A model generated the notes under the pieces. The model was not told where the DNA came from and did not search any database. It was given only the letters and a program-made list of their open reading frames with translations. From Acidimicrobiia bacterium (GTDB lineage Bacteria; Actinomycetota; Acidimicrobiia; Acidimicrobiales; JACDCH01), in the NCBI GenBank assembly GCA_013694495.1, contig JACDCH010000051.1:1-9175 (forward strand): a stretch of 9,175 nt of DNA. The letters run 5' to 3'. This document shows, one piece after another, positions 1 through 7,958 of the stretch; within the stretch, counting starts at the first letter, position 1, and every line of letters starts with the position of its first letter. Both the position numbers and the translations under genes were made by a program.

Positions 1-1
1 G

Positions 2-688
2 CTACAGCCGGCGCCAGCTGCCCGTTGCGGCGTCGTGGCCCACCCAGGCCTCGCCGTCCCAGCGGATCCAGATGCCGCGACCCGGATCCCACCGGGCGTC
101 GGGCGCGGGCGGCCCGGCGAACCCGCCCGGCGCGGGCGGGTAGGCGCCCGGGTACCCGAGCGCCGAGCCGACGGCCACCGGGGAGCCCACCGCGTCGCGG
201 CGCACGACGTAGGTGCTGGCCGCCATGTCGCCCAGCCGGCGGTTCCCCTCGGTCGTGAGCGTCATGACGAACCCCACGAGCGGCACGAAGTACGGGAAGG
301 CATCGACGATGAGCAGGATCCAGCGCACGAACGCCTTGCCGACGCCGCAGACCTGGCCGTCCTCGCGCACGACCCGGATGCCGGACGCGAGCTTGCCGAT
401 CGAGGCCCCGGTGGTGCCGGTGAGCAGCACCAGGTTGAACAGCCACCAGCCGAGCGCGACGAGGGAGACGAGGCCGAACTCGCCCCCTTCGAGGGCCCAG
501 GCGTTCTCACCGAGCCGGATGAACGTCGCGTTGCCAAGGGTCTCGATCTCGAAGCCGCTGCCCGCGCCGGGCACCTCGAACTGCTCGCCGAAGGACCCGA
601 GGAGGATGCTCCACACGAGGATGCCGAGGAACCCGTCGATGACGAAGGCGAGCACCCGCCGCGGTACGACCTGAGTCGGTTGTCGCAT
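2..688 (-). CDS. RDD family membrane protein with DUF2510-like C-terminal tail
   Basis: This is a complete 228-residue integral membrane protein. The RDD signature is visible: Arg10/Arg11 and Asp18 in the first membrane segment (about 12-31), a second hydrophobic segment (about 70-90), a third (about 121-143), and the family hallmark NRRLGDMAAST at 149-159. A Gly/Pro/Ala-rich linker (about 168-197) follows. The tail at 198-228 is rich in tryptophan and aspartate (ARWDP, IRWDGEAW) and resembles the DUF2510 motif found on many actinobacterial membrane proteins. RDD proteins are poorly characterised; some are proposed to be transporters or ion exchangers, so the function is open. The ATG at 688 is preceded by a run of six G on the coding strand, and no other plausible start lies nearby. 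The stop is at 2-4. It diverges from glyS across 66 bp. The RDD call is firm and the DUF2510 call is moderate. Confidence 0.88.
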   Translation of the reverse strand: MRQPTQVVPRRVLAFVIDGFLGILVWSILLGSFGEQFEVPGAGSGFEIETLGNATFIRLGENAWALEGGEFGLVSLVALGWWLFNLVLLTGTTGASIGKLASGIRVVREDGQVCGVGKAFVRWILLIVDAFPYFVPLVGFVMTLTTEGNRRLGDMAASTYVVRRDAVGSPVAVGSALGYPGAYPPAPGGFAGPPAPDARWDPGRGIWIRWDGEAWVGHDAATGSWRRL

Positions 689-711
689 CCCCCCAGCTTC
701 GCCGACGGGAA

Positions 712-739
712 CGAGCGAGGGCGGCGAAACCCTCCCTCG
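712..739. repeat. Inverted repeat in the RDD/glyS divergent region
   Basis: CGAGCGAGGG (712-721) is the inverted complement of CCCTCCCTCG (730-739), apart from one central C/C mismatch, with an 8-nt spacer. It lies immediately upstream of the putative glyS -10 box. If glyS is leaderless the repeat is not transcribed with it, so it would act as DNA (an operator-like site in the -35 region) or as 5' leader of the RDD gene. In such GC-rich DNA chance is possible. Confidence 0.35.
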
Positions 740-740
740 G

Positions 741-746
741 TAGCTT
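741..746 (+). promoter_or_regulatory. Putative -10 box of a leaderless glyS transcript
   Basis: TAGCTT fits the actinobacterial TANNNT -10 pattern and is followed by exactly 8 nt and then the glyS ATG. This is the spacing at which transcription starts at or next to the start codon, giving a leaderless mRNA. No recognisable -35 is seen 17 bp upstream, which is common in high-GC actinobacteria. The only Shine-Dalgarno-like sequence is a weak AGGG 3 nt before the ATG. This is an inference from spacing. Confidence 0.45.
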
Positions 747-754
747 GCAGGGCT

Positions 755-2074
755 ATGCCGGAAGCCGCCCCGAGCCTGTTCGACACCATCGTCAACCTCT
801 GCAAGCGGCGCGGCTTCGTCTTCCCGTCGGCCGAGATCTACGGCGGCTTCCGCTCCACCTACGACTACGGGCCGCTCGGCGTGCACCTCCTGCGCAACGT
901 CAAGAACGAGTGGTGGCGCTCGATGGTGCAGCTGCGTGACGACGTCGTCGGCCTCGACGCCGCCATCCTCGGGCCGCCCGCCATCTGGGAGGCGTCGGGG
1001 CACCTCGCCAACTTCACCGACCCCTTGGTCGACTGCCGCAACTGCAAGGAGCGCCACCGCCTCGACAAGCTCGAGGACCCGGACACCTGCCCGAGCTGCG
1101 GGAAGACGGGCACGCTCACCGAGGCCCGCCAGTTCAACCTCATGTTCAAGACCCACGCCGGGCCGGTCGAGGGGGCGGGCGCCGAGGTGTACCTGCGCCC
1201 GGAGACGGCGCAGGGCATGTTCGTGAACTTCAAGAACGTGCTCGAGACGAGCCGCAAGAAGCCGCCCTTCGGCATTGCCCAGGTCGGGAAGTCGTTCCGC
1301 AACGAGATCACGCCCGGCAACTTCGTCTTCCGCACGCGCGAGTTCGAGCAGATGGAGATGGAGTTCTTCGTCCCGCCGGCCGACGCGACCAAGTGGTACG
1401 AGTACTGGTGCCAGGAGCGGATGGACTGGTACATCTCGCTCGGCATGCCCGAGGACAAGCTGCGGCTCCGCCCGCACGAGGCCGACGAGCTGTCGCACTA
1501 CAGCTCGGGCACGTCCGACGTCGAGTTCCTTTTCCCGTGGGGGTGGGACGAGCTCGAGGGCATCGCCAACCGGGGCGAGTACGACCTCGTCCAGCACGCC
1601 AAGCACTCCGGCGAGAAGCTCGAGTTCTTCGACCAGGCGGCCAACGAGCGCTACGTGCCCCACGTGATCGAGCCCGCCGCGGGCGCGACCCGCACCGCGA
1701 TGGCGTTCCTCATGGCGGCCTACGACGAGGAGGAGGTCAACGACGAGAAGCGCGTCGTGCTCCGGCTGCACCCCCGCCTCGCTCCCTTCAAGGTGGCCGT
1801 CCTCCCGCTGTCGAAGAAGGAGGAGCTGACGCCGACGGCTCGCGAGGTGCTGCGCCTGCTGCAGCCCCACTGGCAGACCGACTACGACGAGACGCAGGCG
1901 ATCGGCCGGCGCTACCGCCGCCAGGACGAGATCGGCACACCCCTGTGCGTCACCGTCGACTTCGACACGCTCGACGACCGCGCCGTCACGGTGCGCGAGC
2001 GCGACTCGATGGAGCAGGTCCGCGTGCCCATCGACGAGGTGGTCGACACCGTGCGCGCCAAGCTCGGCTTCTGA
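755..2074 (+). CDS. glyS: Glycyl-tRNA synthetase (class II, single-chain alpha2 type)
   Basis: This cytoplasmic enzyme charges tRNA-Gly with glycine using ATP. The 439-residue protein has the usual length for the bacterial homodimeric form. Class II landmarks are visible: motif 1 region GPLGVHLLRNVKNEWW (39-54); motif 2 with FRNE at 181-184 followed by FRTREFEQMEMEFF (192-205); the glycine-binding stretch SGTSDVEF (251-258); motif 3 EPAAGATRTAMAFL (306-319, Arg313). A zinc-ribbon-like insertion has Cys94/Cys97 and Cys112/Cys115. The anticodon-binding domain runs from about 340 to the end and includes GRRYRRQDEIGTP (384-396). Motif 3 has Thr rather than Asp before the Arg, which I recall as normal for actinobacterial homologues. 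The frame is open upstream, but homology starts at this ATG and a TANNNT box sits 8 nt before it, so earlier starts were rejected. The neighbouring genes give no operon link. The alpha2beta2 form (glyQ/glyS) is excluded by length and motifs. Confidence 0.97.
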   Translation: MPEAAPSLFDTIVNLCKRRGFVFPSAEIYGGFRSTYDYGPLGVHLLRNVKNEWWRSMVQLRDDVVGLDAAILGPPAIWEASGHLANFTDPLVDCRNCKERHRLDKLEDPDTCPSCGKTGTLTEARQFNLMFKTHAGPVEGAGAEVYLRPETAQGMFVNFKNVLETSRKKPPFGIAQVGKSFRNEITPGNFVFRTREFEQMEMEFFVPPADATKWYEYWCQERMDWYISLGMPEDKLRLRPHEADELSHYSSGTSDVEFLFPWGWDELEGIANRGEYDLVQHAKHSGEKLEFFDQAANERYVPHVIEPAAGATRTAMAFLMAAYDEEEVNDEKRVVLRLHPRLAPFKVAVLPLSKKEELTPTAREVLRLLQPHWQTDYDETQAIGRRYRRQDEIGTPLCVTVDFDTLDDRAVTVRERDSMEQVRVPIDEVVDTVRAKLGF

Positions 2075-2117
2075 TGGCCGAGGGCCCGCCGGCCGCCTCC
2101 TCCCGCCGTGTTAACCA

Positions 2118-2151
2118 AGGACCACCAGGTCCTGGCCGGCTGACCGGCCGG
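2118..2151 (+). other. Two overlapping hairpins between glyS and the fusion gene
   Basis: AGGACC (2118-2123) pairs with GGTCCT (2128-2133) across an ACCA loop. GGCCGG (2134-2139) pairs with CCGGCC (2144-2149) across CTGA, and this stem extends outward through a T-G and a C-G pair (2133/2150 and 2132/2151). The extension uses bases 2132-2133 of the first stem, so the two fully extended forms compete. There is no T tract, so this is not a classic intrinsic terminator. It could be a factor-independent GC-rich terminator for glyS or a translational element directly before the next GTG start. Confidence 0.4.
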
Positions 2152-2156
2152 CACCA

Positions 2157-3572
2157 GTGGCAGCCGTGACCGACCCTGGTGGCGCCGTCATCCTCGTGAC
2201 CGGCGTGCAGGCGGCCGGCAAGTCCACGGTCGCGGCGTTGCTGGCGGCCCGCTTCGACCGGGGCGCCCACGTCCAGGGCGACGTGTTCCTGCGGATGATC
2301 CGCACCGGCGGCGTGGCCATGGGACCCGGGGGAGGCGAGGCGGCCGAGGCCCAGCTGCGGCTGCGCCACCGGCAGTCGGCGGTGGTGGCCGACTCGTTCG
2401 CCGCCGCCGGGTTCACCGCCGTCGCCGAGGACAACGCTTACGGCGAGACCTGGCTCGACGACTGGGTCGCCGCCGTTCGGGCCCGGCCGGTCTATGTGGT
2501 GGTCCTGCTGCCCGACCCGGAGGTGGTCGAGGCCAGGGAGGCCGGCCGGGACAAGGCCGCCTACCGGCCCGCCGGCCACACCGTTGCCGACCTCGACGAC
2601 GCACTTCGCAATGACACGTCGCGGCTCGGCCTGTGGGTCGACAACTCCGCGCAGACACCGGAGCAGACCGTCGACGAGATCCTCGTCCGTCTCGACGAGG
2701 CTCTCGTGAGCGGTGGCGGCGCGGGCGACGTTCCGGCGGCTGCCGAGTGGGTCGCCACCAACCAGCGGTGGTGGGACGAACGGGTGGCCATGCACGAGGC
2801 CAGCCCGTTCTACGACCTCGACGGCTTCGTGGCCCACCCCGACCGCATCCGCCCCTTCGAGGTCGAGGACCTCGGCGACGTCACCGGCAAGTCGCTCGTC
2901 CACCTCCAGTGCCACCTCGGCACCGACACCATCTCGTGGGCGACGCGGGGAGCCACCGTCGTCGGCCTCGACTTCTCGGTCCCGGCCGTCGAGGCCGCCC
3001 GCCGCCTCGCCGCCCGGCTCGGCTACGACGACGGCCGGGCCGAGTTCGTGGCCGCCGACGTCTACGACGCGCCCGCGGCCCTCGGCGGCCGCACCTTCGA
3101 CGTCGTGTACACCGGGCTGGGCGCCATCTCCTGGTTGCCCGACCTCGAGCGCTGGGCGGAGGTGGCGTGCTCGCTGGTGGCGCCCGGCGGCGTGCTGTAC
3201 CTGGCCGAGTTCCACCCGTTCGTCTGGGTGTTCTCCGACGGCGAGCTCGATGTCGCTGTCGACTACTGGGACCCGGGTACGGCCTACCCATCGCCGTGGA
3301 CGTACGCCGGCGACGGCGTGCTGTTCGACAGCGACGTCGAGGTGCTGCGCAACACGCCCGTGGCCGACGTCGTGAACGCGGTGGTGGCCAACGGCCTCGT
3401 CGTCGAGCACCTGGGCGAGCACCCGTTCACGTACTTCAAGCGCTGGCCGTTCCTCCTGCGCGACGAGACGACAGGCCGCTACGAGATGCCGCCCGACCGC
3501 CCCCGCCTGCCCCTCATCCTCACGCTCCGGGCCCGCCGGCCCGCTTCGGCCGCCCCCGCCCCGCCTTCTTGA
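2157..3572 (+). CDS. Fused P-loop kinase-like (AAA_33/CPT-like) and class I SAM-dependent methyltransferase protein
   Basis: One 471-residue frame encodes two domains. Residues about 10-180 form a P-loop NTPase with Walker A GVQAAGKST (16-24), a likely catalytic or metal region around Asp42 (VQGDVF), and an Arg-rich lid-like stretch (about 123-137). This resembles the chloramphenicol-phosphotransferase/AAA_33 small-molecule kinase group. Residues about 198-462 form a Rossmann methyltransferase: motif I HLQCHLGTDT (249-258), the acidic residue Asp272 after the second strand, ADVYD (300-304), and FDVVYTGLGAISW (314-326). The linker 182-196 is Gly/Ala-rich. No stop separates the halves; a GTG at 2706 could permit a separate methyltransferase start. 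The gene start is uncertain: GTG 2157 is used and GTG 2166 is an alternative. Neither has a good Shine-Dalgarno, and an in-frame TAA at 2112-2114 bounds the choice. The substrate of either half is unknown. The 3' end overlaps the opposing RHH gene by 53 bp. Confidence 0.82.
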   Translation: MAAVTDPGGAVILVTGVQAAGKSTVAALLAARFDRGAHVQGDVFLRMIRTGGVAMGPGGGEAAEAQLRLRHRQSAVVADSFAAAGFTAVAEDNAYGETWLDDWVAAVRARPVYVVVLLPDPEVVEAREAGRDKAAYRPAGHTVADLDDALRNDTSRLGLWVDNSAQTPEQTVDEILVRLDEALVSGGGAGDVPAAAEWVATNQRWWDERVAMHEASPFYDLDGFVAHPDRIRPFEVEDLGDVTGKSLVHLQCHLGTDTISWATRGATVVGLDFSVPAVEAARRLAARLGYDDGRAEFVAADVYDAPAALGGRTFDVVYTGLGAISWLPDLERWAEVACSLVAPGGVLYLAEFHPFVWVFSDGELDVAVDYWDPGTAYPSPWTYAGDGVLFDSDVEVLRNTPVADVVNAVVANGLVVEHLGEHPFTYFKRWPFLLRDETTGRYEMPPDRPRLPLILTLRARRPASAAPAPPS

Positions 3573-3696
3573 CCGCCTCGGCCAGCAGGTACTCGATCTG
3601 GGCGTTGACCGAGCGCAGCTCGTCGGCCGCCCAGCGCTCGAGCGCCTTGTACAGCTCGGGGTCGATGCGTAGCGGGTACGCCTTGCGGGCGGCCAT
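3520..3696 (-). CDS. Small ribbon-helix-helix (Arc/CopG-like) DNA-binding protein
   Basis: This is a 58-residue protein. The fold can be read directly: an N-terminal beta strand KAYPLRID (5-12), which in this family inserts into the major groove as a dimeric sheet; helix 1 PELYKALERWAADE (13-26); the turn LRSVNAQ (28-33, the conserved R-S-x-N of Arc-like proteins); helix 2 IEYLLAEAVKKAG (34-46); and a basic tail RGRPKR (47-52). It starts 3 bp after the stop of the 104-residue membrane-protein gene, so the two genes are almost certainly cotranscribed and translationally coupled. It probably binds the palindrome at 4033-4044 and represses its own operon; this is inference. RHH proteins are often antitoxins, but the partner here looks like a membrane protein, not a known toxin. 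Its last 53 bases overlap the convergent methyltransferase fusion gene. Confidence 0.85.
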   Translation of the reverse strand: MAARKAYPLRIDPELYKALERWAADELRSVNAQIEYLLAEAVKKAGRGRPKRAGGPGA

Positions 3697-3699
3697 CCG

Positions 3700-4014
3700 T
3701 CAGCCCCCGTAGAGGGTCCCGGGGTTGACGACCGGCTGGACCCCTCGATCGGAGCACAGCACCACCAGCAGGTTGGAAACCATGGCGGCCTTGCGCTCCT
3801 CGTCGAGCTCGACCGCGTGCCGCTCGCTGAGCAGGTCGAGGGCGTGCTCGACCATCCCGACCGCGCCGACCACGATGCGCTGCCGGGCGGCGACCACTGC
3901 GCTTGCCTGGGCGAAGAACGCCAGCGCGGCGATCGTCGTGAGCAGCCCGAAAAGCACCCCGACGAACCCGTTCGTGGCCCGTCCGTGCCGCTCTTCCGCC
4001 TGCCTCGTCTCCAT
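3700..4014 (-). CDS. Small single-TM protein of unknown function, first gene of an RHH operon
   Basis: I do not recognise this 104-residue protein. It has a short charged N-terminus (1-15), one strongly hydrophobic segment (about 17-41) and a C-terminal domain (about 42-104) with a likely amphipathic helix, MVEHALDLLSERHAVELDEERK (54-75 region), then VSNLLVVLCSDRG (79-91) and a Pro/Gly-rich end. The ATG at 4014 was chosen because a perfect AGGAGGT (coding strand, 4024-4018) sits 3 nt before it. The earlier TTG/ATG at 4032/4029 have no such site and would lie in the predicted operator. The promoter and operator lie just upstream and the RHH regulator just downstream. A toxin, membrane anchor or stress-sensing partner of the RHH protein are all possible; none is shown by sequence. 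Confidence 0.78.
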   Translation of the reverse strand: METRQAEERHGRATNGFVGVLFGLLTTIAALAFFAQASAVVAARQRIVVGAVGMVEHALDLLSERHAVELDEERKAAMVSNLLVVLCSDRGVQPVVNPGTLYGG

Positions 4015-4023
4015 CGAACCTCC

Positions 4024-4051
4024 TGTCATCAAAGTGATATCACTCTGATAT
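4024..4051. promoter_or_regulatory. Palindromic operator with 11-bp phased half-sites, probable RHH binding site
   Basis: AGTGATATCACT (4033-4044) is a perfect 12-bp palindrome. The core TGATAT (4035-4040) recurs at 4046-4051, exactly 11 bp (one helical turn) away, and a degenerate TGTCAT (4/6 matches) lies 11 bp on the other side at 4024-4029. Tandem, helically phased sites in front of a gene pair that encodes a ribbon-helix-helix protein are the classic autoregulatory layout. The palindrome is AT-rich in otherwise very GC-rich DNA. That the RHH protein binds here is inference. Confidence 0.7.
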
Positions 4052-4073
4052 ACCCGAGACGAGAACCCGTCAA
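4045..4073 (-). promoter_or_regulatory. Promoter of the TM-protein/RHH operon
   Basis: On the minus strand TTGACG (4073-4068) is followed by a 17-bp spacer and TATCAG (4050-4045). An alternative -10, TATATC, lies 2 bp upstream with a 15-bp spacer. The predicted start, about 7 nt downstream, falls inside the 4033-4044 palindrome. A repressor bound there would block initiation. This is the best -35/-10 pair in the window. Confidence 0.65.
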
Positions 4074-4084
4074 GAGCGGCCCGC

Positions 4085-4090
4085 TAGTGT
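4085..4090 (+). promoter_or_regulatory. Putative -10 box of a leaderless ppdK transcript
   Basis: TAGTGT fits TANNNT and is followed by exactly 8 nt and then GTG at 4099, the same geometry as at glyS. No convincing -35 is seen. This box is the main reason for starting ppdK at 4099 and not at GTG 4087, which would sit inside the -10 element. Confidence 0.42.
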
Positions 4091-4098
4091 CGAACGAC

Positions 4099-6738
<2,640 letters not shown>

Positions 6739-6746
6739 CCGCCCGC

Positions 6747-6752
6747 TAGGCT
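6747..6752 (+). promoter_or_regulatory. Putative -10 box upstream of the Mn riboswitch
   Basis: TAGGCT (TANNNT) lies 9 bp after the ppdK stop. With the usual spacing, transcription would begin near 6760-6762, right at the 5' edge of riboswitch helix P1. No clear -35 is visible. Read-through from ppdK is also possible because no terminator separates them. Confidence 0.4.
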
Positions 6753-6763
6753 GCGGCCTTCGT

Positions 6764-6869
6764 CGAAGGGGAGTATCCCTACCGCACGTCGTTCGTCATC
6801 ACGGTCACGTGGCCCTCGGGCCTCGGGGCCCGGGCGGCGTGGTCCCTCAGGGGGCGGGAGAGACCTTCG
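6764..6869 (+). promoter_or_regulatory. yybP-ykoY family manganese riboswitch aptamer
   Basis: The conserved parts of the yybP-ykoY (Rfam RF00080) fold are readable. Helix P1 is CGAAGG (6764-6769) with CCUUCG (6864-6869). The first Mn-binding internal loop is GGGGAGUA (6768-6775). P2 is UCCC (6776-6779) with GGGA (6856-6859). The second conserved loop, GAGACCUUC (6860-6868), closes the three-way junction. The conserved CGUCAU segment (6794-6799) and a GC-rich hairpin region lie between. Members sense Mn2+ and control Mn exporters; the downstream gene is a TerC/Alx-type exporter, the classical partner. The bases and pairing are seen directly; Mn specificity comes from the family. Confidence 0.9.
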
Positions 6870-6901
6870 GCTGATCCCTCACGAATCAGCCGGAAGGAAC
6901 C
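6864..6901 (+). promoter_or_regulatory. Riboswitch expression platform that sequesters the terC ribosome-binding site
   Basis: CCUUC (6864-6868), the 3' strand of P1, can instead pair with GAAGG (6893-6897), which is the terC Shine-Dalgarno. The stem continues as GGCUGAU (6869-6875) with AUCAGCC (6885-6891) across a 9-nt loop, giving 12 bp with one bulged G (6892). With Mn bound, P1 captures CCUUC using its own GAAGG (6765-6769) and frees the ribosome site GGAAGGA, 3-4 nt before the ATG. This predicts translational ON control with no terminator, as no U tract follows. Confidence 0.75.
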
Positions 6902-7954
6902 ATGCTCCCCACCCTCGCCGCCGCCGTCGCCGAACCCGACGACATCCGGGCTCGGTTCGCCGACCTCGACATCCAGACCTGGCACTGGGGCGCCCTCATC
7001 GCGTTCATCGTGGCGCTCGTCGTCGTCGACCTGCTCCTCGTGCACCGCACCGCCCACGTGATCACCGTCAAGGAGGCGGCGATCGAGTCGGCGGTCTGGA
7101 TCTCGATCGGGGTCGCCTTCACCGGCGTCATCTACCTGCTCGCCGCCCCCGGCGACGGCGGCACCGCCGCCACCGAGTACATCTCTGGCTTCCTGATCGA
7201 GAAGTCGCTGTCGATCGACAACGTCTTCGTGTGGGCCGTGATCTTCTCGTTCTTCGCGGTGCCCCGAGAGTTCCAGTTCCGGGTGCTGTTCTGGGGCATC
7301 TTCGGCGCGCTCGTGCTCCGGGCGGCGTTCATCTTCGCCGGGGTCGCGCTCATCGAGAAGTTCGAGTGGGTGCTGTACATCTTCGGCGCCTTCCTGCTCT
7401 ACACGGCGTGGAAGATCGCCCACCACGACGAGACCGAAGCGGTCGACTACAACCAGAACATCGCCATGCGGGCCGTCCGCAAGCTGTTCCCGACGACGAA
7501 CAGCTACGACGGGCAGAAGCTGTTCACGATCGAGAACGGCAAGCGCGTGGCGACGCCGCTGTTCGCGGTGCTGGTGCTCATCGAGGCCACCGACGTCGTC
7601 TTCGCGGTCGACTCGGTGCCGGCCATCCTCGCCGTCAGCCGGGAGACGTTCATCGTGTTCGCGTCGAACGCGTTCGCCATCCTCGGCCTGCGGTCGCTGT
7701 TCTTCCTGCTCGGCGGCATGGCCGGCAAGTTCCGCTACCTCAACGTGGGGCTCGGCGTGATCCTCGCCTACGTCGGCGTCAAGATGCTGCTCGTGGGTGA
7801 CCCGGTCAACTGGCACCCGCCCACCTGGCTCTCGCTCGTGGTCATCGGGGTCGTCCTCACCGTCGCCATCGTGGCCTCGCTGCGAGCCGACAAGCGCGAG
7901 GGCGACGGCGACGACAGCGTCGAGCACGAGATGGCCCTCGACGACGAACGGTGA
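6902..7954 (+). CDS. TerC/Alx family integral membrane protein, probable manganese exporter
   Basis: This is a 350-residue polytopic membrane protein of full family length with about nine hydrophobic segments. TerC/Alx hallmarks are present: EKSLSIDNVFVWAVIF (100-115) with Asp106/Asn107, and EATDVVFAVDSVPAILAVS (228-246) with Asp231 and Asp237, the conserved acidic residues proposed to handle the cation. FASNAFAILGLRSLFFLL (253-270) follows. The C-terminus after about 328 is charged and cytoplasmic-looking (RADKREGDGDD). Alx/MntP-type proteins behind this riboswitch class export Mn2+; the historical name TerC comes from tellurite resistance. The ATG at 6902 has a good GGAAGGA site, which the riboswitch hairpin hides. 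Export of Mn is inferred from family and riboswitch. A dehydratase-like gene starts 4 nt after its stop, suggesting cotranscription. Confidence 0.93.
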   Translation: MLPTLAAAVAEPDDIRARFADLDIQTWHWGALIAFIVALVVVDLLLVHRTAHVITVKEAAIESAVWISIGVAFTGVIYLLAAPGDGGTAATEYISGFLIEKSLSIDNVFVWAVIFSFFAVPREFQFRVLFWGIFGALVLRAAFIFAGVALIEKFEWVLYIFGAFLLYTAWKIAHHDETEAVDYNQNIAMRAVRKLFPTTNSYDGQKLFTIENGKRVATPLFAVLVLIEATDVVFAVDSVPAILAVSRETFIVFASNAFAILGLRSLFFLLGGMAGKFRYLNVGLGVILAYVGVKMLLVGDPVNWHPPTWLSLVVIGVVLTVAIVASLRADKREGDGDDSVEHEMALDDER

Positions 7955-7958
7955 TCCC

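Noticed and set aside
35..754. In-frame upstream extension of glyS
   Set aside because: It is antisense to the RDD gene and shows no similarity to glycyl-tRNA synthetase. The family N-terminus begins at the ATG at 755.
689..1870. Minus-strand open frame continuous with the RDD gene, running antisense through glyS
   Set aside because: The upstream part is Arg/Leu/Val/His-rich low-complexity sequence that mirrors glyS codons in reverse. Homology to RDD starts only at the ATG at 688. It is a GC-bias artefact.
1986..3422. 478-codon minus-strand open frame antisense to the kinase-methyltransferase gene
   Set aside because: It is composed of Val/Gly/Asp/Arg-rich shadow sequence without domains, while the plus strand shows Walker A and methyltransferase motifs.
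3479..3757. 92-codon minus-strand frame around the RHH gene
   Set aside because: It is in a different frame from the clear 58-residue RHH protein and gives Arg/Gly-rich sequence without a fold.
3520..4014. A classical type II toxin-antitoxin pair
   Set aside because: The RHH protein would suit an antitoxin, but the partner has a membrane segment and no visible RelE, MazF, PIN or HicA features. It is described as a TM/RHH module, not as a toxin-antitoxin pair.
3817..4098. Upstream in-frame extension of ppdK
   Set aside because: It would overlap the divergent TM-protein gene and its promoter/operator, and PPDK similarity begins only near 4099.
6739..6901. Intrinsic terminator for ppdK or for riboswitch control
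   Set aside because: The hairpins present are not followed by a T tract, and the last one contains the terC ribosome-binding site, which fits translational control better.
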